Assembly (NCBI RefSeq): GCF_900116565.1 | Contig: NZ_FPCJ01000001.1 | Span: 1,116,001 to 1,180,000 of the forward strand | DNA: 64,000 nucleotides | Direction of reading: 5' to 3' | Source: Thermoflavifilum thermophilum | GTDB taxonomy: Bacteria > Bacteroidota > Bacteroidia > Chitinophagales > Chitinophagaceae | Shown: positions 1 through 9,077 of the stretch, piece by piece | Layout: each line of letters begins with the position of its first letter | Position numbering within the stretch: the stretch's first letter is position 1 | Translations under genes and position numbers: made by a program | Notes under the pieces: model-generated | What the model was told of the DNA's origin: nothing | Seen by the model: the letters and a program-made list of their open reading frames with translations, nothing else | Database searches by the model: none

Positions 1-715
1 TGGCTATGATACCAGCCTGGCGGGTTACTTCTACAAAATGCCCATGATCATTGCGGAACAGATGCCCTCCGCTCACTTCACTGAAATGTGATCTCAAAGA
101 TGTATCACCATACGTTTCAGCAGAATGCACGGCATGGCAAACCAGAAACAAATCCAGATCACCATCATGATCATAATCAAAAAAACTGGCCTGTGTGCAA
201 AAGCCCCGGAAATCCAATCCATAAGCTGCCGATTCTTCTTTGAAAGTACCATTGTGCTGATTGATAAATAGCAAATTATGTCCCTGCAAACCCTGATATC
301 CGCTTACCACACACACGTAAATATCAAGCCATCCATCGCCGTTTACATCTGCCATCACAGCTCCTGTAATCCAATTCGCATCGGTTTCCAATCCTGCCTG
401 GTGGGTAATATCTTTAAAATGCATGTGCCCTTCGTTTTCATACAAACGAATGCCATGTTTATTGGATGTCAGCAAAATATCATCCAGCCCGTCATTATTG
501 ATATCACCCAGTGCTACTCCTCCGCCGTTGTAATAATACATGTAATCGAGGATGTTCATATCTGAACTGTCGTGCACTTCATTAACAAAATCAATTCCGG
601 TTTGATCAGGTTTCAGTGCTACAAAAAGTTTTTCTGAACGTTTGCACGCCACCAAAAGCAAACAATAAGCTGCAAGTGCAAGCCATGTTGATTTGGATGT
701 ATGACCCGATAACAT
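1..715 (-). CDS. FG-GAP/VCBS-repeat lipoprotein (UnbV-like), 3' end beyond window
   Basis: Reading leftward from an ATG at 713-715, an open frame runs to the window edge (238 codons, C-terminus missing). It begins with a lipoprotein signal ending in LLLVAC at about residue 25. FG-GAP calcium-binding repeats follow, such as GGGVALGDINNDGLDD and a later DVNGDGWLDIYV. The start is only 23 bases after the stop of the next UnbV-type gene and both share the opening GIDF...NGGGVA pattern, so this is a tandem paralogue in the same operon. Such lipoproteins commonly accompany SusC/SusD in Bacteroidota and are thought to lie at the outer surface; their ligand is unknown. The missing end should hold the ASPIC/UnbV domain (inference). 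Confidence 0.85.
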   Translation of the reverse strand, partial: MLSGHTSKSTWLALAAYCLLLVACKRSEKLFVALKPDQTGIDFVNEVHDSSDMNILDYMYYYNGGGVALGDINNDGLDDILLTSNKHGIRLYENEGHMHFKDITHQAGLETDANWITGAVMADVNGDGWLDIYVCVVSGYQGLQGHNLLFINQHNGTFKEESAAYGLDFRGFCTQASFFDYDHDGDLDLFLVCHAVHSAETYGDTSLRSHFSEVSGGHLFRNDHGHFVEVTRQAGIIA

Positions 716-738
716 GCATTCGGATTTTATCTGGTTCT

Positions 739-3700
739 TTAAGGTTTATGTTTAGGAATCTGCTGAAACAAGAGGGCATTATCATTGTTTCTTGCCACCA
801 GGATATATTTCGTATGATTTTTTCCTTCCCATGTAGCAAGATCTCTTACTTCGCCGCGTATAAACAATCCACTCTGTTCGGGGATTAGGTAAGTAAAATG
901 TCCTTTCCCATCGCCCTTCAGGAAACATCCATAACTGGCATCATATCGCCCGATTTGAGGCTTTACGCCGTAAAAATTTCCACCCAGGAAAATATCGGGA
1001 TATCCATCACCATCCAGATCTTCTACCAGGGCAGCAAATACAGGAGAAAACTGTGCGCGGATGGGAAGGGCTTCCAGGCGGAAATGTCCATTCCCTTCAT
1101 TCAGCAGCAAAGCCGTTTGCAGGTATTCGGCCTTTTTGATCACTGCATCTTTTAGTTCTTCCGGTTTAAACAGTTGCTGGATGGTTTTCCCAGCATAATC
1201 AGCATATTTTGGAAAGCGCTTGCTCAACATGGGAAATTGCGCATACATTTCATCTTTCATGTAAAATGGATACGACTTTCCATCATCTTTGTAGCTGGTC
1301 AATATGCAATCAATTTGTCCGTTGTGATCAAAATCACCCACGTAAAGTTGCACCGGATGTTGAGGATCGGCTTTAAACTGGCTGTTGAGGCCTAAATTGC
1401 CCAGCACAAAATCTACTTTTCCATCCCCATTCACATCGGCTGCAGTGATACAATGCCACCAACCTTCACTGTGCGGAATTTCCATCCATTTTTTAAAATA
1501 TCCTCCTTCGTTTTTAAAAATGGTAATAGGCATCCATTCGCCCACCACAATCAGGTCGGGTTTTCCATCCTGATCCACATCGGCCCAACAGGCATCTGTG
1601 ACCATGCCTATTCTGGCCAAACCGGGTGCAATTCTTTCCGTAACATCCCTGAAATGACCATGGCCATCGTTTTGCAACAAATAGGATCGGGGATCTGCTC
1701 CATAAATACCCGGCACATCCCGTCCGCCAATGAACAAATCCGGATAACCATCCTGGTTAACATCACACACTTTCACACACGATGCATTCACTGAAATTTC
1801 GGGTGGAAAAGCATCCGGAAGTTTTTTGAAAATACCTTTTCCGTTGTTCAGATATACGCGCGGTTCCAGCCAGCGTGAACCCACATCATCCTCATTACCT
1901 CCGGAAACAACAATCAGATCGGGATATCCATCATGGTTCACATCGGCAAATGCAGCTCCAATATCTTCAAAATGACGATCGGCATCGAGGTCGGGTTCAT
2001 CCACACGCTTAAACTGTCCATTGGAAAGTTGTATAAAAACTTTACCCGGGTCGTCGCGTGCGCCGCCGATAAAGAAATCCGTAAGACCATCACCATTGAT
2101 ATCAGCAGTAGCAATTTTAGGACCTTCGGTAGATAACAATTCAGGCATCAATCGTTCGCGATGAAAATCTACATAAAACAAATCTTCCTGATGTCTGATA
2201 TTACCTATGATTTTGGATGCCGAAACGTTTTCGAAAAACGGATGATACAATGGCGGATGATAAATAAATTGTTGATGCGCATCTTTCTGATACAACGTAA
2301 GCGTTTGATTGACCTTTACATTTTTCAACACCTGCATTTCATGATGGCGATCAGGCCAGATGACTACAATGGAATCAATGATTTTTGCATGCTCCAGCCC
2401 AAATACCAATACAGGGTCTACACTCGATTCAAACCCCCGTTGGGGAAACTCCTCCTGCATTTGTTTGATGCCATTGGCATACACCGTTACCTGTGCGCCA
2501 ACACCAAATGTATTTTCGTCTGAACCCTTCAGTTTGATGCGGATATAGGATGTATGATATTTTTCATTGGTCATGTTGCGGTAAATGAAGCAGGGCATAT
2601 TCACATTATTCACCACCAGGTCCAGATCGCCATCATTATCCAGATCGCCATATGCTGCACCGTTGCTGAATCCGGGCATGCCCAGGCCAAGCGCATAAGC
2701 CTCGTTTTTAAAAGTTAAATTGTGCTGGTTAATGAATGCATAATTAGCAACCGGAGTAGAAGAAATTTTATCCTGAAACTCGCGATAATCAAACTTTCCG
2801 CTTTCGGCCACTCGTTTTTTATTTGCATCGCTGGCAAAATAATTGATAAAATCCTGGTCGGTCAGGTTTTTATAAATGCCATTGCTCACAAACAAGTCTT
2901 TCCATCCGTCGTTGTTCATATCGAATGCCAGTGCGCCCCAGCTCCAGTCAGTAGCATATACGCCGGCCAGCTGTCCGATTTCGCTGAACGTAGTATCGCC
3001 ATTATTCAATTGGAGCATATCGCGCATATATTGATGATGAAAATCATGATTCAATCGTTCTTGATTGACATCATAATCATCAAAATAAGAGGTGGTTTTT
3101 AATCGGTAATCTCCTTCAGGAAGCATATCAGTTGTATAAATATCCTGCCAGCCATCGTTGTTCAAATCGGCCATATCAGCGCCCATAGATGATTGGCTAA
3201 TATGCCCCATGGCGGTATCCAGGATTTCTTCGAATGTGCCGTTGCCACGATTCAGATACAAATAATCGCGTTCAAAAAAATCATTCGATACATAAATATC
3301 CGGCCACATATCCCCATTGATATCTCCCACGCTCACGCCCAATCCAAACCCAATGACACTGCCGTAGATATGGGCAGAATCGCTCACATCCACAAAATGA
3401 CCATTATCGTTCCTCAATAATTTATCTCCGCCATAGGGGTCCCGCTGGTAGCGCAATTGATAGCGATCATATCCAAAGCTGCTAATCGGCCTGAAACTAT
3501 TTTCCAGGATATAACAATCCAGATCACCATCGCCATCATAATCGAAAAAGGAAGCATGGGTAGTAAAACCTCCTTTATCCTGCAAACCATATTGAGCAGC
3601 TTCATCTTTGAAATGCGGAATACCATTCTTATCCACGCCTTGATTCACCCATAATACATTGGCCCGATCGTCACCCGGCAAATTGCCGCTGTTGCATACA

Positions 3701-4137
3701 TAAATATCTAATAATCCATCGCCATTGATATCTACCATGGCCACACCGGTTGACCAATGCAGGCTTGCTGTTTCCAGACCGGCCTGGCGGGTTACGTCCT
3801 GAAAATGCCAGTGACCTTTATTTAAATATAATTTACATTGTCCCTGGTTGGATACTAAAAAAATATCGGCCCAACCATCGTTATTTACATCCCCAATAGC
3901 CACTCCGCCACCATTGTAAAAATTTCGGTAGTTGAACACGTTAAATTGGGCCGTAGGTTTCACTTGATTTTCGAAATCAATACCCGTTTGCCGGGCCGAT
4001 AGTTGAACAAACAACGGATCTGAAGGCGGATGATAATTGGATGAAGATGAATGGCAACCTGCCATAAATACTATGTACAGACAGGCCATGATTATGAGTA
4101 TTTCTCTGCACACGTTCTTTTCCAAACAAAACCTCAT
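739..4137 (-). CDS. FG-GAP repeat and ASPIC/UnbV domain surface lipoprotein
   Basis: A protein of 1132 residues. I chose the ATG at 4137 because it gives a normal lipoprotein signal (lipobox VFMAGC); an upstream start at 4188 would lie inside a hairpin. At least seven FG-GAP repeats come first (for example GVAIGDVNNDGWADIFLV and MVDINGDGLLDIYV), then an ASPIC/UnbV domain at about residues 530-620 (IRIKLKG...FGVGAQVTVYANG), then seven more FG-GAP repeats (DINGDGLTDFFIGG through DLDGDGYPDIFLGG). DxDxDG calcium-binding motifs are frequent. FG-GAP arrays fold as beta-propellers; the two halves suggest two propellers joined by UnbV. It lies downstream of susC-susD on the same strand and probably binds or presents the polymer imported there (inference). 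Confidence 0.9.
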   Translation of the reverse strand: MRFCLEKNVCREILIIMACLYIVFMAGCHSSSSNYHPPSDPLFVQLSARQTGIDFENQVKPTAQFNVFNYRNFYNGGGVAIGDVNNDGWADIFLVSNQGQCKLYLNKGHWHFQDVTRQAGLETASLHWSTGVAMVDINGDGLLDIYVCNSGNLPGDDRANVLWVNQGVDKNGIPHFKDEAAQYGLQDKGGFTTHASFFDYDGDGDLDCYILENSFRPISSFGYDRYQLRYQRDPYGGDKLLRNDNGHFVDVSDSAHIYGSVIGFGLGVSVGDINGDMWPDIYVSNDFFERDYLYLNRGNGTFEEILDTAMGHISQSSMGADMADLNNDGWQDIYTTDMLPEGDYRLKTTSYFDDYDVNQERLNHDFHHQYMRDMLQLNNGDTTFSEIGQLAGVYATDWSWGALAFDMNNDGWKDLFVSNGIYKNLTDQDFINYFASDANKKRVAESGKFDYREFQDKISSTPVANYAFINQHNLTFKNEAYALGLGMPGFSNGAAYGDLDNDGDLDLVVNNVNMPCFIYRNMTNEKYHTSYIRIKLKGSDENTFGVGAQVTVYANGIKQMQEEFPQRGFESSVDPVLVFGLEHAKIIDSIVVIWPDRHHEMQVLKNVKVNQTLTLYQKDAHQQFIYHPPLYHPFFENVSASKIIGNIRHQEDLFYVDFHRERLMPELLSTEGPKIATADINGDGLTDFFIGGARDDPGKVFIQLSNGQFKRVDEPDLDADRHFEDIGAAFADVNHDGYPDLIVVSGGNEDDVGSRWLEPRVYLNNGKGIFKKLPDAFPPEISVNASCVKVCDVNQDGYPDLFIGGRDVPGIYGADPRSYLLQNDGHGHFRDVTERIAPGLARIGMVTDACWADVDQDGKPDLIVVGEWMPITIFKNEGGYFKKWMEIPHSEGWWHCITAADVNGDGKVDFVLGNLGLNSQFKADPQHPVQLYVGDFDHNGQIDCILTSYKDDGKSYPFYMKDEMYAQFPMLSKRFPKYADYAGKTIQQLFKPEELKDAVIKKAEYLQTALLLNEGNGHFRLEALPIRAQFSPVFAALVEDLDGDGYPDIFLGGNFYGVKPQIGRYDASYGCFLKGDGKGHFTYLIPEQSGLFIRGEVRDLATWEGKNHTKYILVARNNDNALLFQQIPKHKP

Positions 4138-4186
4138 GCCAATGTATCGATTATCTGCTCTGTGTGAATAAAATAGATAACAAATC

Positions 4187-4222
4187 ATCAGGCATCTTTA
4201 TCAATATGTAAAGATGCCTGAT
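4187..4222 (-). other. Intercistronic hairpin between susD and UnbV gene
   Basis: A perfect 14-bp stem (ATCAGGCATCTTTA pairing with TAAAGATGCCTGAT) around an 8-base loop lies between the end of susD and the start of the UnbV-type gene. Neither strand has a clear T-run after it, so it is less like a classic terminator than a partial terminator or an mRNA-stability element that lowers expression of the distal genes. The function is inference; the structure is read directly. Confidence 0.6.
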
Positions 4223-4254
4223 GTAAAGTAAATCAAAAATCAGTGATGCTGTTG

Positions 4255-5910
4255 TTAATAGCCTGGATTTTGCTTCAGATTGGGATTGGATGTGATTTGC
4301 TGAGCAGGTATCGGATAGATATAAAGATGATGATCAGCAGGATCGGCTGGTTTGGCTGGTGTACGGGCAGCGCTGAAATAGGGTGTACCCGAGGCCACTT
4401 CAAAACGAATCAGATCCTGACGACGGAAGCCTTCCCAGGCCAGTTCACGAGCTCTTTCGGCTAAGATATTCGGTAAAGTTAAATTGGCTATCGTCCAGTC
4501 GTGCAGGTTGTTTCCATAAGCCCGCTCGCGAATCTGATTCACCAAATTCAATGCATCAGGAAGGTTGATACCCAATCGCACCTCACATTCGGCTTTCATT
4601 AACAGAATATCGGCATAACGGAACAGCACCACATCATTGCTCTGGCTACCTGCCGTGCCAGCTTCCGGAAAGTATTTGATATTGCGCAAGCCAGCAAGCC
4701 TGAAGCTATCTGCGGGATTGGAAAGTTGCAACACGTAAGGTGAAAATTTTAGCGATAGTCCTGTTTGCGCATCTTTTAATGCCAGCGAAGGATCGGCACT
4801 GTCAACATACGTACTGGGTGGATAATGATAAGGAATAGCATATTGCTGACCGATTAAGAACTGACCGGTTCGCTGATCATTGTACGTACGCAGCAATTCG
4901 CCGCTCTGTACGGAGTAAGTAGAAGAAGTATCAAACTGTGCATAATAATCGGCCGTGCTGGAAAATCCATTCCACGGGCTACCCGAAAGGCCAAAAGTTT
5001 TATCACTTTGGTAGTGAAGCGTGGCCATTTCCATATTGTCACCTCCGATATTAGTTTTATCAAAAGGCACTACGAAAATGTTTTCATTGCCTGAACCTAC
5101 CAGATCACTGTTGTTCACGGCGAAATTGTCGAAATAGTTGGGAAGCAAACTATATTTACCGGAATTGATGATGGAATCGCAAGCAGCAATGCAGTCGGCC
5201 CAACGAGGTGTTCCTGTATATACTTGTGCGTTCAAATAGATTTTGGCCAGCAAGGCAAAAGCCATCCATTTGGTGACACGACCATAAGTGCTTGCATCTA
5301 CATTGGTAGGAAGCGAATCAATATTATTTTTAATCTCTGATTCTATGAAATTAAACACGTCTTTTCTGGCGCTGTTGGTTACGGTATTCGGATTCGTATT
5401 GAAATCTGTTACCAGCGGCACATTCCCAAACAGATCCATGGCCAGATAATAATAGTATGCACGCAATAATTTTAGTTCTGCGTTAATTTCCCCGATCGTA
5501 GCAGGTTTATTGGGTAAACTGTTCACTACACTCAAGATAAAGTTTACCTTTCCAATGCCATTATAGATATCGCCCCAGGCACCATTGACCACATTATGAT
5601 TGGTAGGCCAGGTATGCAACCAGAGCTGCTGCCATTGCGCATTATCGTACCAGTCAGCACCCCGCGTCGGTACAATGACTTCATCACTCGATACTTCCTG
5701 AAGATTAAATACATTGCTTGGGTTGCCAGCAATGGCTGTCAAGGCCTGATAGGCAGGAGCCAACCCGGCAGCAATTTGATCGGGTGTCTGATAAAAGTTC
5801 TGAATAGGCGTTACACTATATACATGCTGGCTGAGATCAGTACATGCTTGAAAAGAAAATAATGAGGCAACCAGCAAGAAAATTTTGATGTATGAGCGAA
5901 AAGGTTTCAT
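4255..5910 (-). CDS. SusD/RagB-family nutrient-binding outer-membrane lipoprotein
   Basis: A protein of 551 residues. The ATG at 5910 gives a lipoprotein signal with lipobox FSFQAC; an ATG 13 codons upstream would place charged residues before it. Family features are visible: an N-terminal TPR-like part (YQTPDQIAAGLAPAYQAL, LRAYYYYLAMDLFGNVPLV) and the C-terminal RagB/SusD signature (RYADILLMKAECEVRLG, ILAERARELAWEGFRRQDL). SusD proteins sit as a lid over a SusC pore and capture oligosaccharides or peptides before import. It follows susC by 58 bases on the same strand, so the two form one transport complex. The substrate cannot be read from the sequence. Confidence 0.95.
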   Translation of the reverse strand: MKPFRSYIKIFLLVASLFSFQACTDLSQHVYSVTPIQNFYQTPDQIAAGLAPAYQALTAIAGNPSNVFNLQEVSSDEVIVPTRGADWYDNAQWQQLWLHTWPTNHNVVNGAWGDIYNGIGKVNFILSVVNSLPNKPATIGEINAELKLLRAYYYYLAMDLFGNVPLVTDFNTNPNTVTNSARKDVFNFIESEIKNNIDSLPTNVDASTYGRVTKWMAFALLAKIYLNAQVYTGTPRWADCIAACDSIINSGKYSLLPNYFDNFAVNNSDLVGSGNENIFVVPFDKTNIGGDNMEMATLHYQSDKTFGLSGSPWNGFSSTADYYAQFDTSSTYSVQSGELLRTYNDQRTGQFLIGQQYAIPYHYPPSTYVDSADPSLALKDAQTGLSLKFSPYVLQLSNPADSFRLAGLRNIKYFPEAGTAGSQSNDVVLFRYADILLMKAECEVRLGINLPDALNLVNQIRERAYGNNLHDWTIANLTLPNILAERARELAWEGFRRQDLIRFEVASGTPYFSAARTPAKPADPADHHLYIYPIPAQQITSNPNLKQNPGY

Positions 5911-5968
5911 GTCTACATGTTTTTGATCAATAGAAAATAAATGTTTCATAGCTTCATGGAATTATGGG

Positions 5969-8923
5969 TTATTTAAATGAAACATTTACCCCAAACACCA
6001 CAGATCTGGTTCTCGGGTAGTATCCATCGCTTCCATAATTCGCATCAATGTAGGCTTCGTTGGTATCTGCATTTCTGATTTCAGGATCTAAGCCCCGATA
6101 TGGAGTGATTACAAATACATTGTTAGCCGTGAGATATACATCAATGCTGCCAATGCCTTTCACTTGTTTAAAGGAATACGAAAGCGATACATTATCTAAT
6201 CTTAAGTAAGAAGCGTTTTCCAGCCAGTGATCAGAAGCTACTGCGGCATCTTGTATGCCATTGGTTAGCGCTTCTTTCGTCACATTGTTACCCGGCAAGC
6301 GTTTGATGAATTCTACATCTAACAAAGTATTGTTGAAAATCTTCTGTCCATATACGCCTCTAAAGAAGAAATTCAAGCTCCAGTTGCCGTAATTCAAGGT
6401 GCTTCCCAATCCATAATTAAATTTAGGAGCCGGATCAATGTACCGGAATGTTGCATTACCATAATTAGGAATTTTAACCCCTGCAGAATCAAATAGCTGA
6501 TTGCCATTGGCATCCACTCCTTCCCAGTGTGGTAAATAAAACACATACGGTGAATAACCTACCTTCAGGAAAGTAATGGGATTGCTGCTCAATCCACGTC
6601 CTTCAGCATATCCACCAGGAATATTATCAGTTGATAATTTGTAACCTGCATAAGTGCCGGAAAGGCTGGTTACACGGGTTTTAATAAAAGTAATCTGCCC
6701 GTTTGCTGTCCAGGTAAATTTGCTTCCTTTGATGATCGTTCCGTTCAAAGCAATCTCAACTCCTTTGTTGGTTAGGGTTCCCACATTGGCCAAAATAGTG
6801 TTCACATAGAAAGGCGGAGTAGGAACGGTGTAGTTATACAACAAACTTTTGGTTTTATCATTAAACACATTCACATCACCACCCAGCCGGTCATTGAACA
6901 AAGAGAAATTGGCACCGACGTTAAATCCATGTCTTTCCTCCCATTTCAGATCGGGATTCGCATTCTGGGTAGGCGCATAGGACTGGGGATATGCATAAGC
7001 GGGGTTAACTGGATTGTAATATCTTCCAATGCTTCCTACCAGCAATTGTGTTGCATAAGGAGTAATAGCATCCTGATTACCGGTAACGCCATATCCGATT
7101 TTTAGTTTCAAATCATTGATCCAGGAAATATTTCGCATGAATCCTTCTTCACTGATGCGCCAAGCTGCAGATACTGCGGGGAAATTACCCCAGCGGTTAT
7201 TCACCCCAAACTTGGAAGAACCGTCACGACGGAAGCTCGCATCAATATAATATTTGCCTTTATAGTTGTAGGTGACGCGACCCAGGAAAGAAATGAGTTT
7301 ATATTCTTCCTTGTAAGAAGAAATCTGATTAAATGCCGTGTTGCCATTCTGGAGTGCATTATCCTGATTTTCTTCTACCAGATATTGCTGACCAGCTGCC
7401 CGGAAATTGTCGTATTCAAAATCATTGTACTCATAAACACCTGTGAAATCAAAATGATGCACATTGTTCCAGGTGCGGGTATATTCAATATGAATATTGC
7501 CTTTTTTCGAATTTCTGTTTTCGGCATATTTCGCTCCATTATTAATGTTACCTACACCAGGCAAAGTGGGCTGAAAGAAATCAGTTTGTTTGTTGAAATA
7601 GGATAAAGAACCTAACATACCTAATTTCAAGCCTTTCAACAATTCATAATCAGCGCCCGCACTGTAGATGTTCAGATTTTCATTGCCGCGGTTTAATTGC
7701 AACATTTGTTGAGCTACCGGGTTTTGCTGTTCAAAGTCAAAGTACCCAAAATAGCTCCCATCTGGATTATATACGGGGTAAGTTGGAGGCGTGCTAAATA
7801 CATAAGTGAAAATACTGTAATCCACATATTTCCGGTTGGTGCGGGTGGTCAAGAGGCCATAATTCAGGGTTAACTTATCATCTAATGCTTTTTGTTGGGC
7901 ATTGAAGCGAAGGCCAACTTCTGTTTTCCCGGAGTTGATGACAATACCCTGTTGGTTAATATAGTTGCCAGCAGCCGAATAGGTGAACTTATCTGTTCCA
8001 CCACTGACCATTAAATTATGCGCATGGCTGAAAGCGGTTTGGGTAATGGCTTTTTGCCAATTAGTATTGGCTCCTTTATCCAGGCTGGCTTGATAATTAC
8101 CTAACTGTTTGGTGGCCGTTCTCCATTCATCTGCAGTTAACAGGTCATAATATTTGGCTTGCCAGTCGAGCCCTACATACCCATTGTAAGTTACAGATGT
8201 CTGACCAGCCCGGCCTTTTTTCGTGTTAATGATGATTACCCCATTGGCACCACGCGAACCATAAATAGCTGTTGCAGAAGCATCTTTCAATACGTCATAA
8301 GATTCAATATCTCCCGGTGGAATATTGGCAATCTGCGAAGGATCATCTAATGGCACTCCATCCACTACAATCAAAGGCGTTTGCCCACCTGTGATGGAGG
8401 TTTGTCCGCGTAACCGAATGATTACATTTTGGTTGGGATCCCCGCCCGGTTGGGTAATCACTAAACCCGCCACTTTGCCTTGAATTTGCTGCATCGGGTT
8501 GGTGACGATTCCCTTGTTGAAATCCTTGTTGGAGATGCTGCTGATGGCTGCACTTACGTCCTGTGCACGCTGGGTACCATAACCTACTACCACTACTTCC
8601 TGCAAGGCTTCTCCAGGTTTCAATGATACATTGATCTCATTTCCCGTGATGGGCACTTCCTGATTCTGATATCCTACAAAAGAGAAGATCAATGTTTTGG
8701 CTTCTGCAGGTACATTGAGCTGAAATACACCCTGCGCATTGGTGGTGGTACCCACACCCGATACTTCTTTAACCCTGACAGTAACGCCTGCCATCGAGCT
8801 TCCAGATTGGGCATCTACTACACGCCCACTGATGGTACGGGCCTGGGAGAAAGCAAATTGAGCAAGAGTTAGAAAGAACAATGTGGCCAGCCAGGGCCTG
8901 GTAAAAGTACGACTGTGCATCAT
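5969..8923 (-). CDS. SusC/RagA-family TonB-linked outer-membrane transporter
   Basis: A 984-residue protein of typical SusC length. A signal peptide ends near residue 26 (AQFAFSQ). A carboxypeptidase-regulatory-like domain follows at about 28-105 (ISGRVVDAQSGSSMAGVTV), then the SusC TonB-box/plug start (LQEVVVVGYGTQ) and a plug with DVLKDASATAIYGSRGANG. The rest is a 22-strand-type barrel ending in aromatic-rich VVFGVNVSFK. There is no STN domain, so it is unlikely to signal through a FecR/sigma pair. It imports the ligand captured by the SusD partner, using TonB energy. A palindrome lies 51 bases upstream, and a NrtR-like regulator gene precedes it on the same strand. Confidence 0.96.
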   Translation of the reverse strand: MMHSRTFTRPWLATLFFLTLAQFAFSQARTISGRVVDAQSGSSMAGVTVRVKEVSGVGTTTNAQGVFQLNVPAEAKTLIFSFVGYQNQEVPITGNEINVSLKPGEALQEVVVVGYGTQRAQDVSAAISSISNKDFNKGIVTNPMQQIQGKVAGLVITQPGGDPNQNVIIRLRGQTSITGGQTPLIVVDGVPLDDPSQIANIPPGDIESYDVLKDASATAIYGSRGANGVIIINTKKGRAGQTSVTYNGYVGLDWQAKYYDLLTADEWRTATKQLGNYQASLDKGANTNWQKAITQTAFSHAHNLMVSGGTDKFTYSAAGNYINQQGIVINSGKTEVGLRFNAQQKALDDKLTLNYGLLTTRTNRKYVDYSIFTYVFSTPPTYPVYNPDGSYFGYFDFEQQNPVAQQMLQLNRGNENLNIYSAGADYELLKGLKLGMLGSLSYFNKQTDFFQPTLPGVGNINNGAKYAENRNSKKGNIHIEYTRTWNNVHHFDFTGVYEYNDFEYDNFRAAGQQYLVEENQDNALQNGNTAFNQISSYKEEYKLISFLGRVTYNYKGKYYIDASFRRDGSSKFGVNNRWGNFPAVSAAWRISEEGFMRNISWINDLKLKIGYGVTGNQDAITPYATQLLVGSIGRYYNPVNPAYAYPQSYAPTQNANPDLKWEERHGFNVGANFSLFNDRLGGDVNVFNDKTKSLLYNYTVPTPPFYVNTILANVGTLTNKGVEIALNGTIIKGSKFTWTANGQITFIKTRVTSLSGTYAGYKLSTDNIPGGYAEGRGLSSNPITFLKVGYSPYVFYLPHWEGVDANGNQLFDSAGVKIPNYGNATFRYIDPAPKFNYGLGSTLNYGNWSLNFFFRGVYGQKIFNNTLLDVEFIKRLPGNNVTKEALTNGIQDAAVASDHWLENASYLRLDNVSLSYSFKQVKGIGSIDVYLTANNVFVITPYRGLDPEIRNADTNEAYIDANYGSDGYYPRTRSVVFGVNVSFK

Positions 8924-8973
8924 ATGGTAACGTTTATGGGTAAAGGAATAAATGGCTCAATCGTTAAAAGAAC

Positions 8974-8994
8974 ATTGCGTAACTTAAACGCAAT
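8974..8994. promoter_or_regulatory. 21-bp inverted repeat upstream of susC (probable operator)
   Basis: The arms ATTGCGT and ACGCAAT are perfect inverted repeats around the 7-base spacer AACTTAA. The site lies 51 bases upstream of the susC start and about 85 bases downstream of the regulator gene. NrtR-family Nudix/winged-helix repressors bind palindromes of about this size near the transporter genes they control. Binding by the neighbouring regulator is inference. Confidence 0.5.
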
Positions 8995-9077
8995 TTAAAA
9001 GAAAATGTTTGAAAAGAAAAACGAAAAGCAAAAAAAAATTAAATTTTTTGTTAAGCTCCTTCCACAAGCATCCGGCT

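Noticed and set aside
1-4137. Periodic DNA repeats resembling a tandem array
   Set aside because: The periodicity comes from FG-GAP protein repeats (DxNxDG codons) inside coding sequence, not from a DNA repeat.
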